Shown here: piece by piece, positions 19,538-31,000 of the stretch
Position numbering within the stretch: the first letter of the stretch is position 1
Layout: every line of letters starts with the position of its first letter
Origin: Aquimarina sp. U1-2
Lineage (GTDB): Bacteria; Bacteroidota; Bacteroidia; Flavobacteriales; Flavobacteriaceae
Reading direction: 5' to 3'
Length of the DNA stretch: 64,000 nt
NCBI RefSeq assembly: GCF_017897595.1
Contig: NZ_JAGKIK010000001.1
Coordinates: forward strand, 434,001 to 498,000
Notes under the pieces: model-generated
What the model was told of the DNA's origin: nothing
The model's input: the letters and a program-made list of their open reading frames with translations, nothing else
The model's database searches: none
Position numbers and translations under genes: made by a program

Positions 19538-19732
19538 TTAACCGTTTAATTCTCTTTTTGTTAGCTCTGTAGCCATTCTTGCAATAGATCGTCTTACTTT
19601 ACGTAATTGTAAAGGATTTTCTAAAGGAGACATAGCATGAGCCATTTTTAAATCTGAATACGCCTTACGCGATTTACCAAGTTCTTCTTGTAATTCAGCT
19701 GTAGATAATTCTTTTACTTGTGATTGCTTCAT
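19538..19732 (-). CDS. rpmC: 50S ribosomal protein L29
   Basis: 64 residues from MKQSQVKELSTAELQEELGK. An ATG three codons earlier would give 67. It is a two-helix protein at the tunnel exit, near the docking site for SRP and trigger factor. The second helix LQLRKVRRSIARMATELTKR is typical. Confidence 0.96.
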   Translation of the reverse strand: MKQSQVKELSTAELQEELGKSRKAYSDLKMAHAMSPLENPLQLRKVRRSIARMATELTKRELNG

Positions 19733-19743
19733 AATATTCAATT

Positions 19744-20163
19744 TTAAGCTTGATAATCTCTAGCTACAATAAACTTAGTTCGAACAGGAAGTTTTTGTGC
19801 CGCAAGACGTAATGCTTCTTTTGCTACGTCTAATGGTACACCTCCTATTTCAAATAATATTCTACCAGGCTTTACAACTGCTGCCCAATATTCTACAGCA
19901 CCTTTACCTTTACCCATACGTACTTCAAGAGGCTTTTTGGTAATAGGTTTATCTGGGAAAATCTTAATCCACATTGAACCTTCTCTTTTCATATAACGAG
20001 TAGCTGCAATACGCGCTGCTTCGATTTGTCTAGCAGTAACAAAACTTGAATCTAATGATTTAATTCCGAAAGTACCATTTGATAAGGTGTGACCTCTTTG
20101 AGATAACCCTTTCATGCGTCCTTTTTGTTGTTTACGGAATTTTGTTCTTTTAGGCTGTAACAT
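19744..20163 (-). CDS. rplP: 50S ribosomal protein L16
   Basis: 139 residues. Late-assembly protein near the A-site t[43 protein letters not shown] and the [20 protein letters not shown] segment are diagnostic. It follows rpsC by 20 bp. Confidence 0.98.
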   Translation of the reverse strand: MLQPKRTKFRKQQKGRMKGLSQRGHTLSNGTFGIKSLDSSFVTARQIEAARIAATRYMKREGSMWIKIFPDKPITKKPLEVRMGKGKGAVEYWAAVVKPGRILFEIGGVPLDVAKEALRLAAQKLPVRTKFIVARDYQA

Positions 20164-20183
20164 TGTTAATTTACTTTAAAAAA

Positions 20184-20909
20184 TTACTTTCTACGACGTG
20201 ACTTATTATTTCCGCCACTTCGTCCACCTCTGTCACCTTTTCCTTGTTTTTTGGATAAACCAACTAAAGGAGAAAGTTCTCTTTTACCATATACTTCGCC
20301 TTTCATGATCCATACTTTCACACCCAATCTACCATATGTAGTATGAGCTTCTACCAAAGCATAATCTATGTCAGCTCTAAATGTTGATAAAGGGATACGA
20401 CCTTCTTTATAGGATTCTGAACGTGCCATTTCAGCACCATTTAGACGCCCAGAGATCTGAATTTTAATACCTTCAGCATTCATTCGAATTGCAGCCGCAA
20501 TAGCCATCTTGATAGCTCGACGATACGAAATACGACTTTCAATTTGTCTTGCTACACTAGATGCCACTAAGAATGCATCAAGTTCTGGTCTCTTAATCTC
20601 AAAAATATTGATCTGAACCTCTTTATCCGTAATTTTTTTAAGCTCTTCTTTCAACTTGTCTACCTCTTGACCACCTTTACCGATGATAATACCAGGTCTG
20701 GCAGTAGTGATAGTAACGGTTACAAGTTTAAGCGTGCGCTCAATAATTACTCTAGATACACTTGCTTTTGATAAACGTGCGTGTACATACTTTCTAATCT
20801 TATCGTCTTCGGCAAGTTTATCACCGTAGTCATTACCTCCATACCAGTTGGACTCCCATCCTCTAATGATACCCAGGCGATTTCCGATTGGATTTGTCTT
20901 CTGTCCCAT
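20184..20909 (-). CDS. rpsC: 30S ribosomal protein S3
   Basis: 241 residues. Lines the mRNA entry channel. The type II KH domain (about 40-110) carries [20 protein letters not shown], and the C-terminal domain has [20 protein letters not shown] and [14 protein letters not shown] Gly/Arg/Lys tail ([20 protein letters not shown]) extends the end. Confidence 0.98.
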   Translation of the reverse strand: MGQKTNPIGNRLGIIRGWESNWYGGNDYGDKLAEDDKIRKYVHARLSKASVSRVIIERTLKLVTVTITTARPGIIIGKGGQEVDKLKEELKKITDKEVQINIFEIKRPELDAFLVASSVARQIESRISYRRAIKMAIAAAIRMNAEGIKIQISGRLNGAEMARSESYKEGRIPLSTFRADIDYALVEAHTTYGRLGVKVWIMKGEVYGKRELSPLVGLSKKQGKGDRGGRSGGNNKSRRRK

Positions 20910-20917
20910 AGTCTATA

Positions 20918-21325
20918 TTAGCTTTGTGTATTATTTTTTGCTTCGACCACGATCGTAACGTGATTAGAGCGTTTTCTTATTCTGTGTGCTCGACCCTGTG
21001 GTGCCGGACGAAGTCTTTTTAACATGCTTCCTCCATCTACACGGATTTCTTTTATAAAAAGATCTGCATCTTCGATACTAGCATCTTCATTTTTCGCTTG
21101 CCAGTTTGCAATCGCTGAAAGTAATAGCTTTTCTAAACGACGCGATGCTTCTTTAGGGCTAAATCTAAGAATCTGAAGCGCTTTTTCAACTTTCTCACCT
21201 CTAATCAAATCTGCTACTAAACGCATCTTGCGAGGTGACGTAGGGCAGTTATTAAGTTTTGCAAAAGCTAATTGCTTTCTCTCTTCCTTAATTCTTTCTG
21301 CCATTTCTCTTTTACGAACTCCCAT
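20918..21325 (-). CDS. rplV: 50S ribosomal protein L22
   Basis: 135 residues. Its long beta hairpin lines the nascent-peptide tunnel ([20 protein letters not shown], about residues 99-118). A Bacteroidota-type N-terminal extension [18 protein letters not shown] precedes the conserved [20 protein letters not shown]. It lies 8 bp from both neighbours. Confidence 0.98.
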   Translation of the reverse strand: MGVRKREMAERIKEERKQLAFAKLNNCPTSPRKMRLVADLIRGEKVEKALQILRFSPKEASRRLEKLLLSAIANWQAKNEDASIEDADLFIKEIRVDGGSMLKRLRPAPQGRAHRIRKRSNHVTIVVEAKNNTQS

Positions 21326-21333
21326 GACTCAAA

Positions 21334-21612
21334 TTATTTTTTACCTTTATTTTTAGCACCTGCATGTCCTCTAAATGAACGTGTTGGCGAAAATTCTCCT
21401 AATTTATGTCCTACCATATTCTCTGTAACATATACCGGTACGAATTGGCGACCATTATGAACTGCAATTGTTTGCCCTACAAAGTCTGGAGTAATCATAG
21501 AAGCTCTGGACCAAGTCTTAATCACAGACTTTTTATTGGCTTCTACATTTGCAGCAACTTTTCTCTCTAACTTATAGTGAACGTAAGGTCCTTTTTTTAA
21601 TGAACGTGCCAT
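21334..21612 (-). CDS. rpsS: 30S ribosomal protein S19
   Basis: 92 residues. Head protein forming a complex with S13. [39 protein letters not shown] and [19 protein letters not shown] are diagnostic. It starts 6 bp after rplB. Confidence 0.98.
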   Translation of the reverse strand: MARSLKKGPYVHYKLERKVAANVEANKKSVIKTWSRASMITPDFVGQTIAVHNGRQFVPVYVTENMVGHKLGEFSPTRSFRGHAGAKNKGKK

Positions 21613-21618
21613 ATCTTA

Positions 21619-22443
21619 TTATTTCTTTCTACGTTCTACAATATATTTATTACTCGCTTTTGTCTTAGAACGGGTTCTATATCCTTTTGCAGGTAGCCCT
21701 TTTCTAGAACGTGGATGCCCTCCTGAAGAACGACCTTCACCACCACCCATTGGATGATCAACAGGGTTCATAGCAACAGGTCTTGTACGAGGACGACGAC
21801 CTAACCATCTTGTTCTACCAGCTTTACCACCCACGACTAATTGATGATCACTATTCGAGATTGCCCCGATAGTCGCCATACAGTTAACCAGGACCATTCT
21901 TACTTCACCCGAGGGTAACTTTACCGTAGCGAATTTTCCATCTCTTGCCATAAGCTGAGCGAATGATCCGGCACTACGAGCCATAACAGCACCTTGACCG
22001 GGACGCAATTCTATACATGAAATAATGGTACCTAGCGGAATATCGCTTAGAGGCATTGCATTTCCAATTTCTGGAGCAACGTTACTACCTGATACTATGT
22101 TTTGCCCTACCTGTAAACCATTTTGTGCGATTACATAACGTTTTTCACCATCTTGGTAATTTACAAGAGCAATGAATGCAGTTCTATTTGGATCGTATTC
22201 GATAGTTGAAACGGTAGCAGGAATTCCTTGCTTATCACGTTTAAAGTCGATGATACGATACCTTCTTTTATGACCACCACCTTTGTAGCGCATAGTCATT
22301 TTTCCTTGACTGTTTCTACCACCAGTTCTTTTTTTCGGAGCTAATAAACTTTTCTCCGGCTTATCAGTAGTAATTGCGTCAAATCCATTTACTACTCTAA
22401 AACGCTGACCTGGGGTAATTGGCTTTAATTTTCTTACTGACAT
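21619..22443 (-). CDS. rplB: 50S ribosomal protein L2
   Basis: 274 residues. Needed for subunit association and peptidyl-transferase function. The OB and SH3-like domains are complete, and the conserved C-terminal [20 protein letters not shown] contains the His equivalent to E. coli His229. It sits between rplW (9 bp) and rpsS (6 bp). Confidence 0.99.
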   Translation of the reverse strand: MSVRKLKPITPGQRFRVVNGFDAITTDKPEKSLLAPKKRTGGRNSQGKMTMRYKGGGHKRRYRIIDFKRDKQGIPATVSTIEYDPNRTAFIALVNYQDGEKRYVIAQNGLQVGQNIVSGSNVAPEIGNAMPLSDIPLGTIISCIELRPGQGAVMARSAGSFAQLMARDGKFATVKLPSGEVRMVLVNCMATIGAISNSDHQLVVGGKAGRTRWLGRRPRTRPVAMNPVDHPMGGGEGRSSGGHPRSRKGLPAKGYRTRSKTKASNKYIVERRKK

Positions 22444-22452
22444 GTTTTAGTC

Positions 22453-22743
22453 TTAAAGATTACTATATAAATCAATTACATCACCATCCGCCACCTGTAC
22501 AATTGCTTTTTTATAAGCAGCTGTTTTACCAGTGATCATACCTGTTTTTGTATAACGGGTTTTTCGATCTGGGCGAACATTTATTGTACGAACTTTGGTA
22601 ACAGATACGCCATAAGCAGCCTCAACTGCTTTTTTAATCTCTACCTTATTTGCTCTTCTATCTACCACGAAACCATAGCGATTAAATATTTCACTGTCGG
22701 CAGTAGCTTTTTCCGTAATAATAGGTTTTATTAAGATACTCAT
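22453..22743 (-). CDS. rplW: 50S ribosomal protein L23
   Basis: 96 residues. Trigger-factor and SRP docking protein at the tunnel exit. ILIKPIITEKATADSEIFNR and FVVDRRANKVEIKKAVEAAY match the family. It lies 5 bp after rplD. Confidence 0.98.
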   Translation of the reverse strand: MSILIKPIITEKATADSEIFNRYGFVVDRRANKVEIKKAVEAAYGVSVTKVRTINVRPDRKTRYTKTGMITGKTAAYKKAIVQVADGDVIDLYSNL

Positions 22744-22748
22744 GACTT

Positions 22749-23378
22749 CTATTTACTTAAATTCGTTTCAATTCCTTTCAAAGAACCTTCCAGAAATATA
22801 ACATTATTTGCATTAAGTATTTTATAAGTACTTAATTCTGAAGCAGTTATAACTTCGGAACTTTTTAAATTGCGTGACGACAAATATACATTTTTATTTG
22901 ACTCAGCCAACACAAACAGAGATTTTTTATCTTCAAGCCCTAGTGACTTCAAAATAGCTGTAAAATCTTTAGTTTTTGGAGCATCAAAACTGAAATCTTC
23001 AACCACCTGGATTGCCTTATCATTTGCCTTAATACTCAATGCTGATCGTCGAGCTAATCTTTTAAGATTTTTATTTAATTTAAAAGAATAGTTTCGTGGT
23101 CTAGGACCAAATATTCTACCTCCTCCTTTAAAAACAGGAGACTTGATACTACCTGCTCTGGCGGTACCTGTTCCTTTTTGTTTTTTTATCTTTCTGGTAC
23201 TACCGGCTATCTCTGCTCTTTCCTTTGCTTTATGAGTTCCCTGACGTTGATTAGCCAAGTATTGTTTCACATCAAGGTAGACCGCATGATTATTCGGTTC
23301 TATACCAAAAACAGCATCAGAAAGGTCTGCCTTTCTTCCTGTTTCTTTTCCGTTAATATCAATTACCGCTACTTTCAT
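22749..23378 (-). CDS. rplD: 50S ribosomal protein L4
   Basis: 209 residues. Its extended loop ([20 protein letters not shown], then [11 protein letters not shown]) lines the exit tunnel next to L22. In E. coli L4 represses the S10 operon. The start overlaps the rplC stop by one base (TAATG), indicating translational coupling. Confidence 0.98.
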   Translation of the reverse strand: MKVAVIDINGKETGRKADLSDAVFGIEPNNHAVYLDVKQYLANQRQGTHKAKERAEIAGSTRKIKKQKGTGTARAGSIKSPVFKGGGRIFGPRPRNYSFKLNKNLKRLARRSALSIKANDKAIQVVEDFSFDAPKTKDFTAILKSLGLEDKKSLFVLAESNKNVYLSSRNLKSSEVITASELSTYKILNANNVIFLEGSLKGIETNLSK

Positions 23379-23995
23379 TACTTCTGAATCGTTACATAAG
23401 CGTTTTTATGTCCAGGAACACACCCTTTCACCACAAGTAGATTCTTTTCAGGAACTACCTTTAACACTCTTAAGTTTTGAACTTTAATTTGATCTCCTCC
23501 CATTCGTCCGGCCATTTTCATTCCTTTGAATACTCTTGCAGGATAAGAAGCAGCACCTATAGAACCCGGAGCTCTTAAACGGTTATGCTGACCATGCGTT
23601 GCTTGACCAACACCACCAAAATTGTGTCTTTTAACAACACCTTGGAAACCTTTTCCTTTAGAGGTTGCCGAGACATCGACAAATTCACCTTCTATAAAAT
23701 GCTCAACAGTTACTGTATCACCTAATTTGTACTCCTCCTCAAAACCTTTGAATTCGACAACTTTACGTTTAGCAACAGTACCTGCTTTTTTAAAGTGACC
23801 TAAAGCCGCTTTTGTAGCATTTTTGTCTGCTTTGTCATCGAAACCAAGTTGAATAGCTTCATAACCATCAACTTCTTCGGTTCTGACTTGGGTAACCACA
23901 CATGGCCCAGCTTCGATTACCGTACATGGAATATTTTTTCCATTCTCATCGAAAATGCTGGTCATGCCGATCTTTTTTCCTATTAACCCAGACAT
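23378..23995 (-). CDS. rplC: 50S ribosomal protein L3
   Basis: 205 residues starting [20 protein letters not shown] longer frame reaches back to 24046, but its extra 17 residues come from an AT-rich repetitive leader (AAGAATTACGAATTCAGAAT on the plus strand) and do not belong to the family, so I reject that start. L3 is an early-assembly protein near the peptidyl-transferase centre. [20 protein letters not shown] and [20 protein letters not shown] are intact. It follows a hairpin-rich 275-bp gap after rpsJ. Confidence 0.97.
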   Translation of the reverse strand: MSGLIGKKIGMTSIFDENGKNIPCTVIEAGPCVVTQVRTEEVDGYEAIQLGFDDKADKNATKAALGHFKKAGTVAKRKVVEFKGFEEEYKLGDTVTVEHFIEGEFVDVSATSKGKGFQGVVKRHNFGGVGQATHGQHNRLRAPGSIGAASYPARVFKGMKMAGRMGGDQIKVQNLRVLKVVPEKNLLVVKGCVPGHKNAYVTIQK

Positions 23996-24090
23996 ATTAT
24001 AATTAAGAATTACGAATTCAGAATTTAGAATTTTAACATTCTTCATTCTTCCTTCTATTATTAAACAATTAGTTCTATTTCAAATTAAAA

Positions 24091-24115
24091 CGGGATCAAA
24101 ATATATTCGATCCCG
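24091..24115 (-). terminator. Terminator-like hairpin between rpsJ and rplC
   Basis: CGGGATC and GATCCCG form a 7-bp stem with an 11-base loop. On the minus strand it is followed by TTTTAATTTG. An intrinsic-terminator shape inside the ribosomal superoperon suggests partial termination or attenuation upstream of rplC. Confidence 0.6.
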
Positions 24116-24165
24116 AATCCTATTTTGTTTCCGTTTTTCCCTTGCACGCAGCTCGGGACATTTTC

Positions 24166-24260
24166 ATCCTGAATTTGTTTCAGGATCTCATTTTCTTTAG
24201 ATCCCAGCCTGTGCCAGGATATGATACTTCTAATCTTTCAATTCGCTTCGCTTTTGAAAG
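24166..24260. repeat. Cluster of REP-like hairpins between rpsJ and rplC
   Basis: Three small inverted repeats in a row: ATCCTGAA / TTCAGGAT (24166-24186), GGATCT / AGATCC (24183-24204) and CTTTCAA / TTGAAAG (24235-24260). The first matches the ATCCTGA...TCAGGAT palindromic repeats I associate with many Flavobacteriia genomes. Confidence 0.6.
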
Positions 24261-24270
24261 CTAAGAATTA

Positions 24271-24576
24271 TCACACCTTAATCTCTACTTCAACTCCGCT
24301 TGGCAACTCAAGTTTCATTAATGCATCGATGGTTTTTGATGAAGAGCTATAAATATCTAAAAGCCTTTTATAAGAACTTAGTTGAAATTGCTCTCTTGAT
24401 TTTTTATTTACGTGCGGAGATCTTAGCACTGTAAAAATTTTCTTATGTGTTGGAAGAGGAATCGGCCCTGTTACTACAGCTCCGGTACTCTTTACGGTCT
24501 TAACGATCTTTTCTGCAGACTTATCTACTAAGTTATGATCGTAAGATTTTAGTTTTATTCTAATTTTTTGACTCAT
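24271..24576 (-). CDS. rpsJ: 30S ribosomal protein S10
   Basis: 101 residues. Head protein and NusE partner of NusG/Nus[21 protein letters not shown] and the loop [20 protein letters not shown] are diagnostic. It starts 11 bp after fusA with no tuf gene between, and is followed by a long gap, so it groups with the str part of the transcript. Confidence 0.98.
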   Translation of the reverse strand: MSQKIRIKLKSYDHNLVDKSAEKIVKTVKSTGAVVTGPIPLPTHKKIFTVLRSPHVNKKSREQFQLSSYKRLLDIYSSSSKTIDALMKLELPSGVEVEIKV

Positions 24577-24587
24577 TGCTGTAATAT

Positions 24588-26714
24588 TTACGCGTTAACT
24601 CCTTTTGCTGCTGCAATAACTTCTTCTGAAATATTAGAAGGAGTTTCAGCATAGTGAGAAAATTCCATTGTCGATGTAGCCCTACCCGAAGATAGTGTTC
24701 TTAATGAAGTAACATAACCAAACATTTCTGAAAGAGGAACTAGCGCCTTAACAACTTTTGAACCTGAACGATCACTCATATCGTTAACCTGCCCTCTACG
24801 TCTATTTAAGTCACCTACAATATCCCCCATGTTTTCTTCTGGAGTTAATACTTCAAGTTTCATAATAGGCTCCATAATTACAGCTCTTGCCGCTTTTGCA
24901 GCAGCCTTATACCCTAATTTTGCAGCCAATTCGAAAGACAATTGATCAGAATCCACATCATGATATGATCCATCGGTAAGCGTAACCTTCATAGCGTCCA
25001 TTTCATATCCTGCTAATGGTCCGTTTTTCATTGCGACTTTAAATCCTTTCTCTACTGAGGGAACAAATTCTTTTGGAACATTACCCCCTTTGATTTCAGA
25101 AACAAATTCGAGCCCTGTTGCACCTTCTTCAGCCGGTTCCATTGTAAATACGATATCTGCGAATTTACCTCGCCCACCAGACTGTTTTTTGTACACTTCT
25201 CTGTGCTCTGCACGCGCAGTAATAGCTTCTTTGTACTCTACCTGAGGCTGACCCTGATTCACTTCTACTTTAAATTCACGTTTTAAACGATCCACAATAA
25301 TATCTAAGTGAAGCTCTCCCATACCAGAAATAATGGTCTGTCCAGAAGCCTCATCTGTTCTTACCGTAAATGTAGGATCTTCTTCTGCCAGTTTAGCCAA
25401 AGCCATACCCAACTTATCTACATCAGCTTTTGTTTTTGGCTCTACTGCAATACCAATAACCGGATCAGGAAAATCCATTGATTCTAGAACAATAGGATTT
25501 TTTTCGTCAGACAGTGTATCTCCGGTTTTAATATCTTTAAATCCTACTGCAGCACCTATATCACCAGCTTCGATAAATTCGATTGCGTTTTGCTTATTAG
25601 AATGCATTTGATAGATACGTGAAATTCGTTCTTTTTTACCAGAACGATTATTTAACACGTATGAACCTGCGTCTAATCTTCCTGAATATGCTCTAAAAAA
25701 TGCTAAACGACCTACAAATGGATCGGTAGCAATTTTGAAGGCTAATGCCGAGAAAGGTTCTTTTACATCAGGTTTACGTGCAATTTCTTCGTCGGTATTA
25801 GGATCTGTACCTACGATAGCATCTTTATCTGTAGGAGAAGGTAAATATCGACATACAGCATCTAATAAAAACTGCACCCCTTTGTTTTTAAATGCAGACC
25901 CACATACCATAGGTATAATAGACATATCCATTACTGCAGCTCTAAGTGCGGCATGCACTTCGTCTTCGGTAATAGAATCCTCATCTTCCATATATTTTTC
26001 AAGAAGATCTTCATCATATGCAGCAACTTCTTCAATAAGTTTACCTCGAAGCTCTTTAGCTTCTTCTTTAAGATCTTCAGGAATATCTACAACATCAAAA
26101 GTAGCCCCTTGTGTCTCGTCGTGCCAAATAATAGCTCGGTTTTTCACAAGATCTACAATTCCTTTAAAATCAGCTTCGTCACCAATATTCAAAACAATAG
26201 GAACCGCATTAGAACCTAACATTTCTTTAACCTGATTACATACTGCTAAAAAGTTAGATCCTTGTCGATCCATTTTATTTACAAATCCCATTCTAGGAAC
26301 TTTGTAATTATCGGCAAGTCTCCAGTTGGTCTCTGATTGAGGCTCTACACCATCAACCGCACTAAATAAGAATACTAATCCGTCAAGCACACGTAATGAA
26401 CGATTTACTTCTACAGTAAAATCCACGTGACCAGGAGTGTCGATTATGTTAAAATGATATCCTTTGGTTTCAGGTGTTGGCTTGCCATTTTCTGTTGGAA
26501 AATTCCATGTACATGTGGTAGCAGCCGAAGTAATGGTAATACCACGTTCTTGCTCTTGCTCCATCCAGTCCATAGTAGCCGCACCGTCGTGCACCTCACC
26601 TATTTTATGACTTACACCGGTATAATACAATATACGCTCTGTAGTCGTTGTCTTTCCTGCGTCAATATGCGCAGCAATTCCTATATTTCTAGTATATTTT
26701 AAATCTCTAGCCAT
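24588..26714 (-). CDS. fusA: Elongation factor G
   Basis: 708 residues, five-domain translocase GTPase. G1 AHIDAGKT (15-22), switch II DTPGH (92-96) and G4 NKMD (146-149) are intact, followed by domain II, and domain IV with [20 protein letters not shown]. Length is normal for a canonical EF-G acting in both translocation and recycling. It follows rpsG by 12 bp. Confidence 0.99.
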   Translation of the reverse strand: MARDLKYTRNIGIAAHIDAGKTTTTERILYYTGVSHKIGEVHDGAATMDWMEQEQERGITITSAATTCTWNFPTENGKPTPETKGYHFNIIDTPGHVDFTVEVNRSLRVLDGLVFLFSAVDGVEPQSETNWRLADNYKVPRMGFVNKMDRQGSNFLAVCNQVKEMLGSNAVPIVLNIGDEADFKGIVDLVKNRAIIWHDETQGATFDVVDIPEDLKEEAKELRGKLIEEVAAYDEDLLEKYMEDEDSITEDEVHAALRAAVMDMSIIPMVCGSAFKNKGVQFLLDAVCRYLPSPTDKDAIVGTDPNTDEEIARKPDVKEPFSALAFKIATDPFVGRLAFFRAYSGRLDAGSYVLNNRSGKKERISRIYQMHSNKQNAIEFIEAGDIGAAVGFKDIKTGDTLSDEKNPIVLESMDFPDPVIGIAVEPKTKADVDKLGMALAKLAEEDPTFTVRTDEASGQTIISGMGELHLDIIVDRLKREFKVEVNQGQPQVEYKEAITARAEHREVYKKQSGGRGKFADIVFTMEPAEEGATGLEFVSEIKGGNVPKEFVPSVEKGFKVAMKNGPLAGYEMDAMKVTLTDGSYHDVDSDQLSFELAAKLGYKAAAKAARAVIMEPIMKLEVLTPEENMGDIVGDLNRRRGQVNDMSDRSGSKVVKALVPLSEMFGYVTSLRTLSSGRATSTMEFSHYAETPSNISEEVIAAAKGVNA

Positions 26715-26726
26715 TTCTGTTATTGA

Positions 26727-27203
26727 TTAAAATCGAAAGTGTGAGAATGCTTTATTAGCTTCAGCCATTTTATGAGTATCTACCCTCTTTTTTACAGCAG
26801 CTCCTTCTTCTTTTTCTGCAGCGATAATCTCTGAAGCAAGTTTCTGAGCCATAGATTTCTCATTTCTTTTTCGAGCAAATTGGATCAACCACTTCATAGC
26901 AGTTGATATTTTTCGGTCTGGTCGAATAGGATTAGGAATTTGAAAAGTAGCTCCACCTACTCTTCGGCTTCGTACTTCTACGTGAGGCATTACGTTTGAC
27001 AACGCATCTTTCCACATTTCTAATGCAGTCTTTTCGTCATTTTGTTTTTTTTCATCTACGATATCGATAGCATCGTAGAAGATTCTAAAAGCAGTAGACT
27101 TTTTTCCGTCCCACATCATCATATTTACAAAACGAGTAACTAATTGATCGTTAAATCGCGGATCTGGAAGAATTGGTCTTTTTTTAGCCTTTCTTTTTCT
27201 CAT
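26727..27203 (-). CDS. rpsG: 30S ribosomal protein S7
   Basis: 158 residues. Nucleates assembly of the 30S head and contacts E-site t[43 protein letters not shown] and the C-terminal [13 protein letters not shown] are typical. It follows rpsL by 19 bp. Confidence 0.98.
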   Translation of the reverse strand: MRKRKAKKRPILPDPRFNDQLVTRFVNMMMWDGKKSTAFRIFYDAIDIVDEKKQNDEKTALEMWKDALSNVMPHVEVRSRRVGGATFQIPNPIRPDRKISTAMKWLIQFARKRNEKSMAQKLASEIIAAEKEEGAAVKKRVDTHKMAEANKAFSHFRF

Positions 27204-27222
27204 GTCTTCTTAAAGTTTTTAA

Positions 27223-27597
27223 TTACTTCTTAGGGCGTTTGGCACCATACTTAGATCGTCGTTGTGTTCTACCTTCTACACCAGCGGTGTCTAAAGCTCC
27301 ACGAACAATGTGATATCTAACTCCTGGTAAATCTTTTACCCTTCCACCTCTAACTAATACTATCGAATGCTCTTGGAGGTTGTGACCTTCGCCACCGATG
27401 TAAGCGTTTACTTCTTTACCATTAGTTAACCTAACTCTGGCTACTTTACGCATAGCTGAATTTGGCTTCTTAGGTGTAGTAGTATAAACACGCGTACAAA
27501 CACCGCGACGTTGCGGGCACGAATCCAAAGCAGCCGATTTACTCTTCTTAGTTATTTTGGCTCTACCTTTTCTTACTAATTGTGAAATTGTTGGCAT
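27223..27597 (-). CDS. rpsL: 30S ribosomal protein S12
   Basis: 124 residues, decoding-centre protein. [18 protein letters not shown] and [20 protein letters not shown] are intact. Lysines 43/44 and 88, the sites of classical streptomycin-resistance changes, are wild type. First gene of the superoperon, 51 bp downstream of a strong promoter match. Confidence 0.98.
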   Translation of the reverse strand: MPTISQLVRKGRAKITKKSKSAALDSCPQRRGVCTRVYTTTPKKPNSAMRKVARVRLTNGKEVNAYIGGEGHNLQEHSIVLVRGGRVKDLPGVRYHIVRGALDTAGVEGRTQRRSKYGAKRPKK

Positions 27598-27631
27598 AAT
27601 TTGCTTTACACTATTATTAAATTTTAAATAT

Positions 27632-27645
27632 CCCTTCTAAAAGGG
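27632..27645 (-). promoter_or_regulatory. Small hairpin in the rpsL leader
   Basis: CCCTT-CTAA-AAGGG, between the -7 box and the rpsL start. It would lie at the very 5' end of the superoperon mRNA. Confidence 0.45.
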
Positions 27646-27648
27646 CTG

Positions 27649-27679
27649 CAAAGGTAGAATTTTTTTTCAGTAAATCAAA
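27649..27679 (-). promoter_or_regulatory. Promoter of the str/S10/spc/alpha superoperon
   Basis: On the minus strand TTTG (27676-27679), exactly 19 bp, then TACCTTTG (27649-27656). This is a full match to the Bacteroidota primary sigma-factor promoter (TTTG, 19-21 bp, TAnnTTTG). It lies 51 bp upstream of rpsL. Confidence 0.85.
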
Positions 27680-28028
27680 TACTAAGAAATTAATTTTCAA
27701 ATAGATTTAAATTGTTTGATAATACCAGGGTATTTTTATAAAGATTCAAATACACACAAGTTTAGGGTTACATTGATTGATAAAAATTCAAAATTTGAGA
27801 AGCCAGAAGCCGATCAGTCGACTTCGAGAAGATGTCATCCTTACCATATCTAAAATCATATTCTCAGTTTATTTCATCTTATTTTAAGAAAATAACATTA
27901 CACTATTAAATTATATTAATTTAACACATCTATTAGTTAATAAATGTTAAAATAATCAAAATTATCATGTGATGTTTCATATTTATTATCAATTTTATAC
28001 TCAACAAATTATATAAACACACAAATCA

Positions 28029-31000
28029 ATGAATGTAACAAGAATGCAAATTCTAATACTATTCCTAGTATTAGTCGTGCAAGTTTCATTTGCACAAGAA
28101 AAAACGATCACAGGTAAAATTACTGATGAACAAGGCTCACCGCTTCCTGGTGTAAATGTTGTAACAAAAGGAACAAACTCAGGAACTCAATCTGATTTTG
28201 ACGGACTTTATAGTTTGCAAGCTTCAGCAGGAAGTGTAATAGTCTTTAGTTACTTAGGATTCGATACTAAAGAGGTAACTATTGGAGACAATACAACTAT
28301 TGATGTGCAACTTGATGCTTCGACCTCAGAACTCGAGGAAGTTATCGTAACAGCCCAAGGAATAAAACGTGAAAAACAAGCGCTTGGATATGCAGTAGCC
28401 GAGGTCAAAGATGAGCAACTAGAGCAACGAGCCGAAGGTGACATTGGTCGTGTTTTGTTTGGCAAAGCATCTGGTGTTAACATTACGCAACAAAATGGTC
28501 TATCTGGTTCTGGAACCAATATTGTAATTAGAGGTCTAAGTTCTTTTAGCGGAAGCAATCAACCGCTGTTTATTGTTGATGGTGTTCCTTTTAGCAGTGA
28601 TACCAACTCGCAAGGGGCAAACGATGGGAATGATCAAAATGACTTTGTAGACGGAAACTCGGGGTCCAGTCGCTTTCTTGATCTTGATCCTAACAGTATC
28701 GAAAGCGTGAATGTTTTAAAAGGACTTGCGGCGGCAACCCTGTATGGTACCGCAGGTAGAAATGGTGTCATTTTAATTACTACCAAAAACGGCTCTTCTG
28801 GCAGTGCCATTAAGAAAAATGAGGTCACCATAACTTCTTCTTTCTTTTTTAATGAAATTGCCTCATTACCTGATTATCAAGATCAATACGGTAATGGATT
28901 TGATCAGGCTTTTGGTTGGTTCTTTAGTAACTGGGGACCCAGCTTTGAAAGAGATGGGGTTGCCGGATGGGGTAATGGAATAGATGCCCGGCCTAATGTA
29001 GGTTTTGATGAAAATGGAACACTAGCACACCCCTACAGCACAGCAGCAGCAGCTACAGGCATCCCTTCAGATTTTCCTGAATTCGCAGGTGCACGCTACG
29101 AATGGAGACCCTATGACAGTGTAGAGAACTTTTTCAGAACCGGGGCTGTGTCTAATACCGCTATTAACTTTAGAGGTACTACACCTGATAATACACTAAG
29201 CTACAATGCTAATTATAGTTACCTTGAAGATGAGGGGTTCACCCCGGGAAACACATTAAGAAGAAATACGCTTGGGTTTGGTGGACGAGCTGTACTTTCA
29301 AATAAAATTACCATCTCAAATACGCTAAACTATTCAAAAACAGATTTTAGGACTCCGCCTGTTTCAGCAAGTAATGGTAATGGAGCATTCGGAACAGGAT
29401 CTTCTGTATTTGGAGAACTGTTTTTCACACCAAGAAGTGTCGACCTGTTAGGGCTACCTTTTCAAAGTCCGGTTGATGGTCGAAGCGTTTATTACAGACA
29501 GAATAATAGCATTCAGCATCCATTATGGACAGTTGCTAATGCATTAAATAGACAAACTACAAATCGAGTTTTTGGAAACGGAACATTACAATATGATTTT
29601 TCTGAAAACTTAAACCTGGTGTATCGCTTTGGACTTGATAACTATACTGAAGCTAATATAAATCAGCAAAATCGAGGAGGTGTTAGCGATGATGCTGCAC
29701 TTCGTAGTGGTATTTATCAAACCTGGACCAACATCAACACCATTTATGACCATAACTTTATACTGAATGGAGATTTTGACCTGACTGATAACATTGGAAT
29801 GACCTTTAACCTTGGAGCTACGAGCAGAAGAGAACTTTTTGAACGTAATGGAGTAGCTAGTAGTGATCAACAGGTATTCGGCTTTTTTAGACATGTGAAT
29901 TTTGCTAATCAGGATGAAATCGAATTCAAGCAAGAAAGAAATATCGTTGGTTTATATGGGCAAGCTGATTTCGATTACAAGAGAATGCTATATGTAACCC
30001 TAGCTGGAAGAAACGATTGGGTATCCAATTTAAGTACCGAGAATAGGTCTATTTTTTATCCAAGCGCCAGTTTATCTTTTTTACCAACCACGGCTATCCC
30101 CGGCTTGAAATCTGAAAATGGAATCAATTATCTTAAGTTTAGAGGGGGATATGGTACTTCTGCCAATTTCCCTAGTGGTTATCCTATTGCAGCTACTTTG
30201 GATATAGAAACACAATATTTCCAGGATTCTGATACAGGAAGAGATATAGTAACCAACTCTATCCCTTCGCGACTAGAAAACCCCAATTTAAAACCCGAAA
30301 GGCTTAATGAGCTAGAATTTGGTATAGAGTCAAGATTTTTTAGAAATAGAGTAAGTCTCAACGTTTCCTATTACAACAGGACTACTCAAGATCTAATAGT
30401 TGACCGTCCGCTAGATCCTTCAACGGGGGCTACTATTAAAAGTGAGAATATAGGAGAAATAGAAAGCGATGGTATCGAAATAGATCTGGGTGTCGATATA
30501 TTAAAATCACTTGAAAGTGATGGATTCTTTTGGAATACCAGTATCAATTTTACCGCAAATGAAGCGATCGTTAAAGATCTTGGAGCAGATACAGACATTA
30601 TAGTGTATTCTGGTTTTTCAAACCTTGGTAATGCTGCTATAGAAGGTGAACCATTAGGTGTAATCGTAGGAAGTAGAATCCAGAGAGATGATGAAGGTAA
30701 TTTTTTAGTTAACGATGCAGGAAATTATAGAGAAGAAGAAGGTACTTTTATCATCGGTGATCCTAATCCTGATTATTTATTAAATGTATCAAATTCGTTT
30801 TCATTCAAAAATTTTAACCTCAACTTCCTATTTACTTTTGTGAAAGGAGGCGATATCTATTCTAGAACGGTTTCTACATTACTAGGTCGCGGATTAACAA
30901 CAGATACGGTAGACAGAGAAAATACATTTATCCTACCTGGAGTTCGCGATGACGGATCGCCTAATAACATACAAATTAATAACTCAACCTTCTATTTTAC

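Larger units (their letters stand above)
27598..28028. other. Divergent spacer between rpsL and the first susC gene
   Basis: 431 bp. The left 85 bp hold the rpsL leader and promoter. The rest is AT-rich, with no good TAnnTTTG for the rightward susC-like gene and no reading frame. Bases 27799-27840 carry a GC-richer patch (GAAGCCAGAAGCC, GTCGACTTCGAGAAG) of unknown meaning. Confidence 0.6.

Noticed and set aside
23996..24046. Seventeen-residue N-terminal extension of L3.
   Set aside because: It comes from AT-rich repetitive leader DNA, and the family N-terminus starts at [11 protein letters not shown].
24588..26714. Possible second EF-G type specialised for recycling or stress.
   Set aside because: All canonical motifs and genomic position point to the ordinary EF-G, with no divergent features seen.
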